From: Clostridiales bacterium
GTDB taxonomy: Bacteria; Bacillota; Clostridia; Oscillospirales; Acutalibacteraceae
Direction of reading: 5' to 3'
Assembly: GCA_012517675.1 (NCBI GenBank)
Contig: JAAYUL010000001.1
Span: forward strand, 1-37,928
DNA length: 37,928 nucleotides
Shown in pieces: positions 9,404 through 18,288 of the stretch (position 1 is its first letter; every line of letters begins with the position of its first letter). Made by a program: the position numbers and the translations under genes. The notes beneath the pieces are model-generated. The model searched no databases and was not told the origin of the DNA. It saw nothing but the letters and a program-made list of their open reading frames with translations.

Positions 9404-10921
9404 TTACTTCCGCGCGATTCCGGTTATTTGCAGCACCGTGTCCTGCATGGCTGCCGCGGTGCAGCGGCCGCAAAACCGAACCGGCTTGCTTTCCAGCCCT
9501 GCAATCGGGGCGGGGATCGGCGTACCGGTCACAACGGAAAGCTCCTTGACCTTGTCAAAATCGGAAGCCGCGCTGGCATCCCCGGTGATGGCGTTTAAAA
9601 CGCTGCCCGCAAATTTATAAGGGCTTGCGGTGGAAACGACGACCGTTGGGGTTTCGGTATCATCGGTTTGAGCCACATATTGATGATATACGTTGACGGC
9701 GACCGCGGTATGCGTGTCACAGACATAATTTTCCGTATTGTGGATTTCTTTGATCGTCGCCTTTGTCGCCTCGTCGTCACAGAAGCCCGAGAAAAATTGT
9801 TCTTGCACACGCGCCAGGACCGCGTCGTCCACCCGGTATTTTCCGGAAACGGCAAGTTCCTTCATCCAGCCCGCGACCTTTGCGCTGTCGCCGCCGGTCA
9901 AATCATAAAGCAGGCGCTCCAGATTACTGGAGATCAAAATGTCCATGGAGGGAGAAATCGTTGTGTGGAACGGCCTGCTGCGGTTGTAAACGCCGGTGTT
10001 CAAAAACTCGGTGAGCACATTGTTCGCGTTGGAAGCGCAGATCAGCTTTTTCACCGGCAGCCCCATCTTTTTCGCATAATAAGCCGCAAGGATATTGCCG
10101 AAATTCCCGGTCGGGACAACGATATTGATTTCCTCGCCCTCCCGGTCGATTTCGCCGTGCGCCATCAGATCGCAGTACACGGAAAAGTAATACACGATCT
10201 GCGGCAGGAGGCGGCCCCAGTTGATGGAATTCGCGCTGGAGAACATCATGCCGTTTTGTTCCAGCAGGCGGTTGAGCTCCCGGTCGGTAAACAGCTTTTT
10301 CACACCGGTCTGCGCGTCGTCGAAATTGCCCTCAATGGCGCAGACGGAAACATTGCCGCCCTCCTGTGTGTCCATCTGGCGTTTCTGCATGGGGCTGACA
10401 CCGTTTTCCGGGTAAAACACAAGAATTTTGGTGCCTTCGACATCCTTGAAGCCCTCCAGCGCGGCCTTGCCGGTATCCCCTGAGGTGGCGACCAGAATGA
10501 CGGCGGTTTTCCCCGATTTGATTTTTTGCAGGGATTTCGTCAGCAGATGCGGAAGGAGCTGCAGCGCCATATCCTTAAATGCGCAGGTCGGCCCGTGCCA
10601 AAGCTCCAGCATATACATATTAACCTTGCCGTTTTGCAGATAAGTAAACGGAGCCGGGTTGTCATTGTCAAATTTGCCGCCCGTATAGGCTTTGACAACG
10701 CAGTCCCTGATTTCCTCCGGCGTAAAATCGGTGAGAAACGCGGTCAGAATCCGTTCGGCACGCTCCGCATAACCGAGATGCTGCATGCCGCAAAGATCCG
10801 AATAAGAAAAACGGGGCAGTTTTTCCGGAACAAACAGGCCCCCGTCGCCGCAAATTCCCTGCGCGATTGCCTGTGCCGCGGTCACACTGACGCCATTGTC
10901 TCTTGTCGATTTATAATTCAC
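9404..10921 (-). CDS. thrC: Threonine synthase
   Basis: The 505-residue pyridoxal-phosphate enzyme converts O-phosphohomoserine to threonine. The PLP lysine is in CAFKDMALQLL near residue 116 and the phosphate-binding loop is ATSGDTGKAALEG. The length fits the longer threonine synthase class found in Proteobacteria and Clostridia. The start is GTG with AAGGAGG eight bases upstream. It has its own intergenic region with an AT-rich -10-like TATATT near 11,007, and a small hairpin in the leader. No threonine leader peptide or T-box was recognised. Confidence 0.95.
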   Translation of the reverse strand: MNYKSTRDNGVSVTAAQAIAQGICGDGGLFVPEKLPRFSYSDLCGMQHLGYAERAERILTAFLTDFTPEEIRDCVVKAYTGGKFDNDNPAPFTYLQNGKVNMYMLELWHGPTCAFKDMALQLLPHLLTKSLQKIKSGKTAVILVATSGDTGKAALEGFKDVEGTKILVFYPENGVSPMQKRQMDTQEGGNVSVCAIEGNFDDAQTGVKKLFTDRELNRLLEQNGMMFSSANSINWGRLLPQIVYYFSVYCDLMAHGEIDREGEEINIVVPTGNFGNILAAYYAKKMGLPVKKLICASNANNVLTEFLNTGVYNRSRPFHTTISPSMDILISSNLERLLYDLTGGDSAKVAGWMKELAVSGKYRVDDAVLARVQEQFFSGFCDDEATKATIKEIHNTENYVCDTHTAVAVNVYHQYVAQTDDTETPTVVVSTASPYKFAGSVLNAITGDASAASDFDKVKELSVVTGTPIPAPIAGLESKPVRFCGRCTAAAMQDTVLQITGIARK

Positions 10922-10953
10922 GGTATTTCCTCCTTCGCTTTACACAGGATGCC

Positions 10954-10976
10954 AAAAGCGGAAAAGCCGGTTCCGC
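10954..10976 (-). terminator. Small hairpin in the thrC leader
   Basis: Arms GCGGAA (10958-10963) and TTCCGC (10971-10976) around a seven-base loop are followed by TTTT on the minus strand. It lies 33 bases before the thrC start. It could be a weak terminator for the upstream operon or an attenuator; the stem is short. Confidence 0.3.
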
Positions 10977-11033
10977 AGCGGTTTTCACCCATCCATCCCG
11001 TATCCAACTGAATATAATATAACATGAATCACA

Positions 11034-11960
11034 TTAAAGGGAAAGGAAAAACTGATACGCATTTTCAAATAACAGGGCATTCACAAGGGATTCCCGGTAG
11101 TTGTGCCGAAGCATCCGCTCCGCTATCGCTTCTACGGACTCGATCCCCGTTATTCCCCCAGGCACATCGGCGCCGTCAAAATCGCTGCCGAACGCAAGGC
11201 ATTTTTCCCCTCCGAGCGAAAGGAAATGGTCGATATGGCGGATCACGTCGTCGATCCCGGCCTTACCGGAAGCGTTCAGGAATTTTGGGACAAAGGTGAC
11301 GCCGACCAGCCCGCCCCGGTCACGGATGACCTGAAACTGTTCGTCGGTTAAATTTCTGGGATGATCGCAAAGCGCCCGCGCGTTGGAGTGGGTCGCGATG
11401 AACGGTTTTTCCGTACACGCGGCGACGTCGTAAAACAGCTTCTCACTTGCGTGCGAAACATCCACCGCGATATGGAGGCGCTCCATTTCCTTTACGGCAA
11501 GCCTGCCGAACTCCGTAATTCCCTTGGGGGAAGGAACCCCCGCGCCGTCGCCGAAATCGCCGGAGGCATTCCATGTCAATGTAATCACCTTTACGCCGCA
11601 GTCGGCCATGTATTTCAGCCGGTCAAGGCTGCCGCCCGCCGCCGCGCCGCCTTCCACCGTAAGGATCGCGCCGGTTTTCTTCTGCTCCCGCACGGCCTTC
11701 AAATCCGCCGCGGTTCTGCAAAAAACCACCGCATCGGCATTTTTCTCCATTTCCCGGTGAAAACAGTCCAGAAGGGCGTCAAAGGAATCCATGGCATCCC
11801 GTCCCCGCTTATCGTCGCTGATCCAAAGGGCAAAGCACTGGAACCAGGGTGAATATTTCCGCCCGCGCTCAAGGGAGATCCGCAGGTTTCCGTTGTAAAG
11901 CGGCTGGCCTTTCCCGTAACATTCCGATATGGTATCGCAGTGCAGATCAAAATAGTTCAA
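11034..11960 (-). CDS. Membrane dipeptidase, peptidase family M19
   Basis: The 308-residue zinc dipeptidase matches the renal-dipeptidase family M19. Metal-binding blocks are visible: LHCDT near residue 7, the bridging glutamate in TVEGGAA, DVSHASE, ATHSNARALCDHPRN and GSDFDG near the C-terminus. No signal peptide is present, so it is probably cytosolic, where family members cleave dipeptides including some with D-residues. The start is TTG, with GGGGAGG six bases upstream, and it overlaps the yraN stop as TTGA. It ends the signal-peptidase/rbgA operon. Confidence 0.9.
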   Translation of the reverse strand: MNYFDLHCDTISECYGKGQPLYNGNLRISLERGRKYSPWFQCFALWISDDKRGRDAMDSFDALLDCFHREMEKNADAVVFCRTAADLKAVREQKKTGAILTVEGGAAAGGSLDRLKYMADCGVKVITLTWNASGDFGDGAGVPSPKGITEFGRLAVKEMERLHIAVDVSHASEKLFYDVAACTEKPFIATHSNARALCDHPRNLTDEQFQVIRDRGGLVGVTFVPKFLNASGKAGIDDVIRHIDHFLSLGGEKCLAFGSDFDGADVPGGITGIESVEAIAERMLRHNYRESLVNALLFENAYQFFLSL

Positions 11961-12328
11961 TAATATCCTCCCCGCGTAAAAGCGTTTTCAATGTGTTCCG
12001 CCGAGCCAACGGTGCGGCGGTCCGGCTTCATTACAATGGCAATCACGTCAAACCGAGGCTGAAGCGGCGTCGGGTTTGATTGCAGGTACAACAGCGCTGT
12101 TTTGTAAATCTTTTTCTGCTTGCCTGCCGTCACCGCCTCCAGCGGGCTGACCTGATAGTTTTCATCGCGGGTTTTTACCTCCGCAAAAACAAGGTATTCC
12201 GAATTTCGCGCGATAATGTCGATCTCGCCATAGCGGGAGTGATAATTTCTGCACAGAATCTCATAGCCCTTCCGGCGCAGGAGCGACGCCGCGAAATCCT
12301 CCCCCGCCGCGCCGCAGTTACCGCTCAA
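11957..12328 (-). CDS. YraN/UPF0102-family nuclease-like protein
   Basis: The roughly 123-residue protein belongs to the YraN family, which has a restriction-endonuclease-like fold. Seen motifs are GEDFAASLLRRKGYEIL, GEIDIIA and FAEVKTR, giving the E..D..ExK active-site pattern. Function is not established, though family members may act in recombination or repair. I chose TTG at 12328 because GGGGGA lies eight bases upstream. An ATG three codons earlier abuts that site. It overlaps the end of rnhB, the usual neighbour. Confidence 0.88.
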   Translation of the reverse strand: MSGNCGAAGEDFAASLLRRKGYEILCRNYHSRYGEIDIIARNSEYLVFAEVKTRDENYQVSPLEAVTAGKQKKIYKTALLYLQSNPTPLQPRFDVIAIVMKPDRRTVGSAEHIENAFTRGGYY

Positions 12329-12935
12329 TTGCAGCATCCCCCAAAATCTTTTTCAGGAAGGTCCTTCTGTGCACCGGGCAGGGGCCGTACTGCAAAAGCA
12401 TTTCCCTGTGCAGCGCCGTTCCGTAGCCTTTGTGCTTTGCAAACCGGTACTCGGGGTACAGCCGATCAATTTCAAGCATCAGCCGGTCCCGGCTCACCTT
12501 CGCAAGGATGGAGGCCGCCGCGATGCTCTCGGAAAGCGAGTCTCCCCGGACCACCGTCTGCACCGGCACGTCGAGAGGCGGCATTCGGTTGCCGTCCACC
12601 AGCGCATAATCGGGACGCACTTCCAGTCCGTCAAACGCCCGCTTCATGGCAAGGAATGTCGCCTGCAAAATATTGATCTCGTCGATTTCCCGCTCCGTGG
12701 CAAAGCCGACCGACCAACCGATCGCTTTTTCCTGAATGACGCCGAACAGTTCCTCCCGCTTTTTTTCGCTGAGCTTTTTGGAATCGTTGATTCCCTCTAT
12801 GTAAATACCAGCGGGTAAAATCACCGCGGCGGCAAACACGGGGCCGGCCAGCGGGCCGCGCCCGGCTTCGTCGATGCCGCAGACCGCCCGGTACCCCTTT
12901 TCTCTCGCTTTGTTTTCATAGTCCAGCCAATCCAT
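12318..12935 (-). CDS. rnhB: Ribonuclease HII
   Basis: The roughly 205-residue enzyme removes RNA from RNA-DNA hybrids and single ribonucleotides from DNA. The signature GIDEAGRGPLAGPV lies near residue 16, carrying the first acidic metal ligands (DE). Later acidic residues occur in ALVDG and in MLEIDRLYP. I start it at 12935 (MDWLDYENKA) because that gives the normal family N-terminus. The longer open frame lies within rbgA. The start overlaps the rbgA coding end by 20 bases. Confidence 0.94.
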   Translation of the reverse strand: MDWLDYENKAREKGYRAVCGIDEAGRGPLAGPVFAAAVILPAGIYIEGINDSKKLSEKKREELFGVIQEKAIGWSVGFATEREIDEINILQATFLAMKRAFDGLEVRPDYALVDGNRMPPLDVPVQTVVRGDSLSESIAAASILAKVSRDRLMLEIDRLYPEYRFAKHKGYGTALHREMLLQYGPCPVHRRTFLKKILGDAAIER

Positions 12936-13800
12936 TTGATTCCCCAACCTGTTCCAGCGTGATTCTTCCGATTTTTGCACCCCTGAATTCATCGAGCACC
13001 ATAATGGAAGCGCGCTCCGTATCAATTTCACCGCCCGAAATCAGCATGCCGCGTTTTTTTCCGATCATTTCAAGCAGCTCGTAGCCCTTTAGGCCCTCGA
13101 TTTCTTCCAGTTTATATCTCTGCCGAAGCGCGGCGGGGTAGCGGTCGCGCAGAACCTCCAGCAGGCGCGCGGCAAGCCCCTCGGTATCCACAACCTCGTC
13201 TTTTACCGCGCCGGTAAACGCAAGCCGCTCCCCCACGTTCTTATCGTCGAACTTCGGCCACAGAACGCCCGGGGTGTCGAGCAACTCAAACCCCTTTCCA
13301 ATGGTGAACCACTGGTTGGAGCGCGTCACGCCGGGTCGGTCTTCCACATTTGCCTTGCTGTTTTTCGAAAGCCGGTTAATCAGCGACGATTTTCCCACGT
13401 TTGGAATTCCGACCACCATCACCCGGATCGGACGGCCGACCATCCCTTTTGACTCCCACCGGGCAATCTGCTCGCTTAAAACATTCCGGACCAGAGGAAT
13501 AAAGCCGTTCAGGTTTTTCCCCGTTTTGCAGTCGATCGGAAGGGCGGGAATCCCCCGGGAACGGTAAAATTCGACCCAGCGGGCGGTCTGAACGGGGTCC
13601 GCCATATCGCATTTATTCATCAGGATGACACGCGGCTTGTTCTGAATCAGGTTGTTTAAAATCGGGTTCCGGCTGCTGACCGGAATTCTGGCGTCGATAA
13701 TTTCGGCGGCGGCGTCCACCAGCCTGAGACTTTTTTCAATCTGCCGCTTTGTTTTTGTCATGTGGCCCGGAAACCACTGTATGGATTGCGCTTCACTCAT
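12916..13800 (-). CDS. rbgA: Ribosome biogenesis GTPase RbgA (YlqF)
   Basis: The 294-residue circularly permuted GTPase has motifs in the order G4 (MNKCDMAD), G1 (GIPNVGKSSLIN), G3 (DTPGVLWPKF). The N-terminus IQWFPGHMTK is the standard RbgA signature. In Bacillus it acts late in 50S assembly. The neighbours rplS, lepB, rbgA and rnhB reproduce the conserved Firmicutes order. The ribosome-binding site is weak. Confidence 0.96.
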   Translation of the reverse strand: MSEAQSIQWFPGHMTKTKRQIEKSLRLVDAAAEIIDARIPVSSRNPILNNLIQNKPRVILMNKCDMADPVQTARWVEFYRSRGIPALPIDCKTGKNLNGFIPLVRNVLSEQIARWESKGMVGRPIRVMVVGIPNVGKSSLINRLSKNSKANVEDRPGVTRSNQWFTIGKGFELLDTPGVLWPKFDDKNVGERLAFTGAVKDEVVDTEGLAARLLEVLRDRYPAALRQRYKLEEIEGLKGYELLEMIGKKRGMLISGGEIDTERASIMVLDEFRGAKIGRITLEQVGESNGLAGL

Positions 13801-13827
13801 GTTTATGATTCCAATCTAACGGTTACT

Positions 13828-14430
13828 TCATTTTATTTTTCCGATTCTGCCGAACGGAAATACCACAAATTCCGCTTTCCCCAGAATATTATTCACATCG
13901 ATCATGCCGATGTCCTTATAGCGGCTGTCGTTTGAAACCTTGCGGTTGTCGCCCAGCACAAAAACATGCCCCTTCGGAACGGTGAGCGGAAAGGAATAGT
14001 CGGAACGCTGGGTCGTAATACCGTTCTGTATGTAAGCGGATTCATCCAGCGTGACGCCGTCCACGGAAACCGTGCCGGTCTGAAAGTCGATGTTGACCAC
14101 CTGATTTTCCAGCGCGATCACGCGTTTGATAATCGGCTCGTCAAGTTGTTCCGCATGGGTAATGACAACCACGTCGCCGCGCTGCGGGTGGTAAAAATAG
14201 CTTTGCAGCACAACGCGGTCCCCCGACTCGAGATTCGGCTGCATGGAGGGCCCGCTGACGTTCACAATCCGGAACAGAAAGGTAAACAGCATCACCACCA
14301 CAACCAGCGAGGTGATCAGCGCCTCCACCCATTCAAAGCAATTGGTTACCGTTCCGTTGGACGAACGGTCTTTCGGACGGACTTCATCTATCTCATTTGT
14401 ATTTTGATACTTATTTTCTTCTGATATCAA
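13828..14430 (-). CDS. lepB: Signal peptidase I, second of a tandem pair
   Basis: The 200-residue type I signal peptidase cleaves secretory signal peptides at the outer membrane face. A hydrophilic N-terminus (1-33) precedes a single membrane helix (about 35-56). The catalytic Ser62 lies in VSGPSMQPN and Lys102 in IIKRVIALE; box E is present as VLGDNRKVSNDSR. It starts at TTG with AGGAGA ten bases upstream. It closely resembles the next gene upstream, indicating duplication, and it precedes rbgA. Confidence 0.94.
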   Translation of the reverse strand: MISEENKYQNTNEIDEVRPKDRSSNGTVTNCFEWVEALITSLVVVVMLFTFLFRIVNVSGPSMQPNLESGDRVVLQSYFYHPQRGDVVVITHAEQLDEPIIKRVIALENQVVNIDFQTGTVSVDGVTLDESAYIQNGITTQRSDYSFPLTVPKGHVFVLGDNRKVSNDSRYKDIGMIDVNNILGKAEFVVFPFGRIGKIK

Positions 14431-14527
14431 CGGAGAACCATCTCCTTCTGTTCCTACGGGCCGCCTGTCAAATCCTTTTCAGCCGTCTGCCGAACCGGTC
14501 CCGGCAAAGCCCGAAAAACCCCTGCTT

Positions 14528-15109
14528 TTATATTTTCCCAAACTTTGAAAACGGAGTTAAAATCCATTTTACTTTCCCAATAATATAGCGCTTCTGAATC
14601 ATACCGACCGCCTGAAAGCGGCTGTCTTCCGAAACGGTTCGGTTGTCGCCAAGAACAAACACACAGCCGGACGGAACCTTTTGCGGGAACTTCACATCGT
14701 ACTGATTCGTGGTGATTCCGTTTACAAGGTATGCCGATTCGTCCAGTGCGGCGCCGTCCACGTAAACCGTGCCGGTCTTAAAATTGATATCAACTGTCTG
14801 CCCCTCGGTTGCAATCACCCGCTTGACAAGCACATTGCCCAGCGTGGTAGCTTTTGCGTCGATGACAATAATATCCCCGCGGGAAAGCGAGGTATACGTG
14901 CAGGAGACAAAAAGCCGGTCCCCTTCCTGCAGATTCGGCAGCATCGACGTGCCGTTCACCGTAACAATCCGAAATAAAAATGTGAACAGGACCAGAACCG
15001 CAATGATGGACGGAATCAAAGCCTCCATCCAATCAAAGCAGCCGGCCGCCATCCGGCTGCCGGGCTCCTGCCCGGACGGGCGGACGGGCGCATCAGCATG
15101 CTGAGCCAA
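14528..15109 (-). CDS. lepB: Signal peptidase I, first of a tandem pair
   Basis: The 193-residue paralogue of the neighbouring signal peptidase has a membrane helix at about 28-48, catalytic Ser55 in VNGTSMLPN and Lys96 in LVKRVIATE, plus the VLGDNRTVSEDSR box. The start is TTG, with AGAGGTGAT five bases upstream. Both copies keep all catalytic residues, so neither looks decayed. Different loops, for example around residues 70-92, hint at different substrate choice (inference). No clear promoter was found in the gap after the rplS terminator. Confidence 0.93.
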   Translation of the reverse strand: MAQHADAPVRPSGQEPGSRMAAGCFDWMEALIPSIIAVLVLFTFLFRIVTVNGTSMLPNLQEGDRLFVSCTYTSLSRGDIIVIDAKATTLGNVLVKRVIATEGQTVDINFKTGTVYVDGAALDESAYLVNGITTNQYDVKFPQKVPSGCVFVLGDNRTVSEDSRFQAVGMIQKRYIIGKVKWILTPFSKFGKI

Positions 15110-15184
15110 CGAACATCACCTCTTCGGAGATCTTGAAAGGAACAGGCCCGCGGCACGGGTTTTCCGCCGCAGTCCCGCAATAGC

Positions 15185-15210
15185 AAAAAAGGGACACATA
15201 CATGTCCCTT
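15185..15210 (-). terminator. Intrinsic terminator of rplS
   Basis: On the minus strand an eight-pair stem (arm AAGGGACA, 15189-15196 with 15203-15210), a six-base loop and a run of six T form a textbook terminator 17 bases after the rplS stop codon. Confidence 0.85.
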
Positions 15211-15226
15211 TCAAACGCGCTGCCGA

Positions 15227-15571
15227 TTATCTGATTTGTTCCTTGACCTTGGCCGCCTTGCCGACCCTGTCGCGCAGGTAATAGAGCTTTGCTCTGCGCA
15301 CGCGGCCTTTGCGGACAATTTCAACGCCCTTCACGTTGGGGGAATGAATCGGGAATACTCTTTCAACACCAACGCCGTAGGACACACGGCGAACCGTAAA
15401 GGTTTCGGAAACGCCGCTCCCCTTGCGGGCAATGACGGTGCCTTCAAAAACCTGAATTCTTTCTCTTTCGCCTTCTCTGATGTTTACATTGATTCGAACG
15501 GTATCACCGATTTCGAACTTCGGCATTTCTTCCTTAACAGAATCCTGAGCAATCAATTTTAATGCGTCCAT
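15227..15571 (-). CDS. rplS: 50S ribosomal protein L19
   Basis: The 114-residue protein is L19, at the interface of the ribosomal subunits. Recognised blocks are [23 protein letters not shown] at the N-terminal half (positions about 21-43), ARKGSG, and [17 protein letters not shown] near the end. The start at 15571 is fixed by a perfect AGGAGG six bases upstream. It has a private promoter, a roughly 117-base leader and a terminator, so it is monocistronic here. This differs from the common rpsP-rimM-trmD-rplS operon. Confidence 0.97.
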   Translation of the reverse strand: MDALKLIAQDSVKEEMPKFEIGDTVRINVNIREGERERIQVFEGTVIARKGSGVSETFTVRRVSYGVGVERVFPIHSPNVKGVEIVRKGRVRRAKLYYLRDRVGKAAKVKEQIR

Positions 15572-15688
15572 GAAAAATCCTCCTAAATATCCAGACATTC
15601 ATGCCCTGAGGCAGAGGACTGTCCGCTTCAATGTCACGGTCAAACCGGGCATTGAACCCCACCGGAAAAACCGACGGTATCCAAATGC
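15572..15688 (-). promoter_or_regulatory. Structured 5' leader of rplS, candidate L19 autoregulatory leader
   Basis: The transcript from the promoter upstream has a leader of about 117 bases. Within it the segment TTCAATGCCC (15647-15656) can pair with CATTGAA (15627-15633), or alternatively with GGGCATGAA (15598-15606) just before the ribosome-binding site. These pairings exclude each other. L19 leaders are known from low-GC Gram-positives; I cannot confirm that this is the same family. Confidence 0.5.
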
Positions 15689-15694
15689 CTATAT

Positions 15695-15723
15695 ATCATA
15701 CCACAAGGCGGAGCAAGGTGCAA
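15695..15723 (-). promoter_or_regulatory. Sigma-A promoter of rplS
   Basis: On the minus strand, TTGCAC (15718-15723), a 17-base spacer and TATGAT (15695-15700) form a strong promoter. It lies just past the stop codon of the upstream DUF2344 gene. Confidence 0.8.
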
Positions 15724-15736
15724 GTTTTTTCGTCAT

Positions 15737-16396
15737 TTATTCGAATATTTTTTGGCTTTCGCCGTAAAGGCAGGTCCGTCTGATCTTCGCGTAAAATTCC
15801 AGATGCAGATACTTCCCGACCGCATCCGTCAACAGCGTGGGATTGATATTCAGACTGCTCCCCGCGGGCAGAACCGAACTGATTTCCACCGTGGTTTTTG
15901 CGGCGGAAACTTCGATGTTCCCAAGGTACGGCGCAAGATCAAAATCGCTCCAGCCGCTTTTCGTGTGTTTGGAAACGACCAGCGTTTCCGAGCGAAACAG
16001 CTCCGCAATCCGGCCGGCGGCCTGTTCGGCATCCATATTTTCCACTTCCAGCGAAATGCGGTAGGAGGCCGCGGTGATCTGCCCTGGCTTCATGACCGGC
16101 TCGGTCACGGCGTAAACCCGGATGTCCGGCGGCAGACCGGCGTTCATCCGTTCCATCAGCTCCGCGTCCGATAGGGCGTTGTCCTCCAGCTTCATGTCCA
16201 TACTTTCCCGTTCGCCGCTGATTCCAAGCGACAGCGGCAGCGCAAAGGTGAGAAACGCATGCGGATTGAACCCTTCCGTATACCAAAGCGGGATTTTTGC
16301 TTTATGAATCGCCCTTGCCATGCATCGGTTCAAATCCAAATGGGAAATAAAGCGCGCCGTTCCGGTTTTGCGGAACCAGACCCTAACGGTTTTCAA
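15737..16396 (-). CDS. TIGR03936/DUF2344-family radical-SAM-associated protein
   Basis: The 219-residue protein belongs to the DUF2344 family that accompanies, or is fused to, TIGR03960 radical SAM proteins. The N-terminal signature VRVWFRKTGTARFISHLDL is present, followed by the conserved FNPHAFLTFALPLSLGISGE. Its function is unknown; tRNA or cofactor modification has been suggested only by context. I place the start at TTG 16396, which has AGGGGGA seven bases upstream and gives the family N-terminus. A GTG 11 codons earlier is the alternative. It overlaps the end of the radical SAM gene by 14 bases, so the two are coupled. Confidence 0.88.
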   Translation of the reverse strand: MKTVRVWFRKTGTARFISHLDLNRCMARAIHKAKIPLWYTEGFNPHAFLTFALPLSLGISGERESMDMKLEDNALSDAELMERMNAGLPPDIRVYAVTEPVMKPGQITAASYRISLEVENMDAEQAAGRIAELFRSETLVVSKHTKSGWSDFDLAPYLGNIEVSAAKTTVEISSVLPAGSSLNINPTLLTDAVGKYLHLEFYAKIRRTCLYGESQKIFE

Positions 16397-18227
16397 CGCA
16401 GATTCCCCCTTTGAAACAGGCCGCGCCACACGCGGAGCATTTTTCCCTGCAATTCGGCGTGGTCCGGTTTTCCCGCGCGCGTTTCCACTCCTCGATCAGG
16501 AAAGACTTTGTCACACCGTAATCCAGATGGTCCCAGGGCAGGACCTCATCCGGGCTTCTCCTGCGGTTGGCGTAAAATTCCGGGTCAATTCCACAAGCCC
16601 TGAATTGCTCCAGCCATTTGGAAAGGGAGAAAAAGTCTTTCCAACCGTCCATTTTGCATCCGTTTTCCCACGCTTTCAGCAAGACGGCGCCAAGCCGCCG
16701 GTCGCCGCGCGCAAACACGGCTTCCAGAAAGCTGGTTTCGGCGTCGTGCCAGCTGAGCTCTATTTTCCTCGTTTTGACCGTGCGGACCAGGTGACGCTGT
16801 TTTTCCCGCAGCATTTCCATGGTGTCCTGCGGTTCCCACTGGAACGGGGTGAACGGCTTGGGGACAAAAGAAGCCGTGCTGACGGACACCTTTACGCTTC
16901 TCCCCTTCGGCTTGTCCGGATTGCTGTAAAACGCGTCGACAACCGCCTGCCCCAGATTTGCGATCCCCTCCACGTCCTCCATGGTTTCGGTCGGCAGGCC
17001 GATCATAAAATACAGCTTGATGGTGGTCCACCCGCCGGCAAACGCGGTGTTCACCGTTTTCAGAAGCTCCTCTTCCGTCACGTTTTTATTGATGACGTCG
17101 CGCAGACGCTGGGTGCCCGCCTCCGGCGCGAAGGTTAGCCCGCTCCGGCGCACCGATTTGATTTTGGACATCAGCTCGGTCGAAAAATTGTCGACCCGCA
17201 GGGAAGGAAGCGAAACGCCGATTTTCTGTTCCGGCGTCCAGGTGTGGAGCTTGTCCAGCAGGCCGTAAATATCCGAATAATCGCTCGTGCTCAGGGAAGA
17301 AAGCGATATTTCATCGTATCCGGTATTCTCGCACAGGTCAAAACACTGTTTGTTGATTACATCCACGGACTTTTCCCGGAACGGGCGGTACAGAAACCCC
17401 GCCTGACAAAACCGGCAGCCGCGGATACAGCCGCGCAGGACCTCCGCCACGGCACGGTCATGCACGATTTCAATCGCGGGAACGACAAACCGGTCGGGAA
17501 AATAGCTTTTGTCCAGATCAGGCATCAGACGCTTCTTTACGGTTTTCGGCGCGCCGCATTGGGGGCGCATCTCCCGTATGGTTCCGTCTTCCCGATATTC
17601 AACCGTGTAAAGGGACGGCACATAGACACCCGGAATCTGCGCGGCGGCCTGCAGAAAATTCTGCTTGGTCCCGCCTTTTTTCTTGAATTCCCGGTAAAGT
17701 GCAAGGACTTCAAGGTCGACCTCTTCCCCTTCTCCAATAAAAAACAGGTCGAAAAAGTCTGCCAGCGGCTCCGGGTTGCACGCGCACGGCCCGCCCGCGA
17801 CAACAAGCCGGGAAAGGGAATGCCGATCACACGCCTTCAGCGGAACCCCGGCAAGGTCGAGCATATTCAGAATATTGGTATAGCTCAGCTCATACTGCAG
17901 CGTAAAGCCGATGATGTCGAAATCCGCCAGGCTGTCGCCGCTTTCCAGGGCATACAGCGGCACCTGACAGCGGCGCATCTGCTCTTCCATGTCCGCCCAG
18001 GGAGCGAATACGCGTTCACACCAGATGTACGGCACCGTGTTGAGCTGGCTGTAAAGAATCTTCATGCCGAGGTGGGACATTCCCACCTCGTAAATATCCG
18101 GAAAGCAAAACGCGAAACGGATTTCCACGTCCTCTTTGCTTTTGATCACGCTGTTCAGTTCCCCGCCAACATAGCGGCCCGGCTTCTGCACCTTTGAAAG
18201 CAGTTTTTCTATTGTTTTACTGATCAT
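16383..18227 (-). CDS. TIGR03960-family B12-binding-like radical SAM protein
   Basis: The 614-residue protein has an N-terminal B12-binding-like region (about 30-200, with FCFPDIYEVGMSHLGMK). A radical SAM core follows, whose CxxxCxxC cluster motif is CIRGCRFC near residue 265. Later conserved blocks include FAPEAGTQRLRDVINK and YFMIGLPTET. The reaction is not known. The partner DUF2344 gene follows immediately. It has its own sigma-A-like promoter. In many Clostridia this pair sits beside spoIVF-like genes and the L21/L27 genes. The first half of that neighbourhood is preserved here. Confidence 0.9.
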   Translation of the reverse strand: MISKTIEKLLSKVQKPGRYVGGELNSVIKSKEDVEIRFAFCFPDIYEVGMSHLGMKILYSQLNTVPYIWCERVFAPWADMEEQMRRCQVPLYALESGDSLADFDIIGFTLQYELSYTNILNMLDLAGVPLKACDRHSLSRLVVAGGPCACNPEPLADFFDLFFIGEGEEVDLEVLALYREFKKKGGTKQNFLQAAAQIPGVYVPSLYTVEYREDGTIREMRPQCGAPKTVKKRLMPDLDKSYFPDRFVVPAIEIVHDRAVAEVLRGCIRGCRFCQAGFLYRPFREKSVDVINKQCFDLCENTGYDEISLSSLSTSDYSDIYGLLDKLHTWTPEQKIGVSLPSLRVDNFSTELMSKIKSVRRSGLTFAPEAGTQRLRDVINKNVTEEELLKTVNTAFAGGWTTIKLYFMIGLPTETMEDVEGIANLGQAVVDAFYSNPDKPKGRSVKVSVSTASFVPKPFTPFQWEPQDTMEMLREKQRHLVRTVKTRKIELSWHDAETSFLEAVFARGDRRLGAVLLKAWENGCKMDGWKDFFSLSKWLEQFRACGIDPEFYANRRRSPDEVLPWDHLDYGVTKSFLIEEWKRARENRTTPNCREKCSACGAACFKGGICVENR

Positions 18228-18258
18228 TGAGTTCCTCCGAGCAGTTTATATGGATTTT

Positions 18259-18287
18259 ATTATACCGCCCGCGGGAAAAGAATGCAA
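18259..18287 (-). promoter_or_regulatory. Sigma-A promoter of the TIGR03960 gene
   Basis: On the minus strand, TTGCAT (18282-18287), a 17-base spacer and TATAAT (18259-18264) lie about 30 bases before the start codon. It separates this housekeeping pair from the sporulation-type pair upstream. Confidence 0.75.
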
Positions 18288-18288
18288 A

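Noticed and set aside
10922-11033. Possible T-box or threonine attenuator before thrC
   Set aside because: No T-box sequence, antiterminator or leader peptide rich in Thr or Ile codons could be found; only a six-pair hairpin is present.
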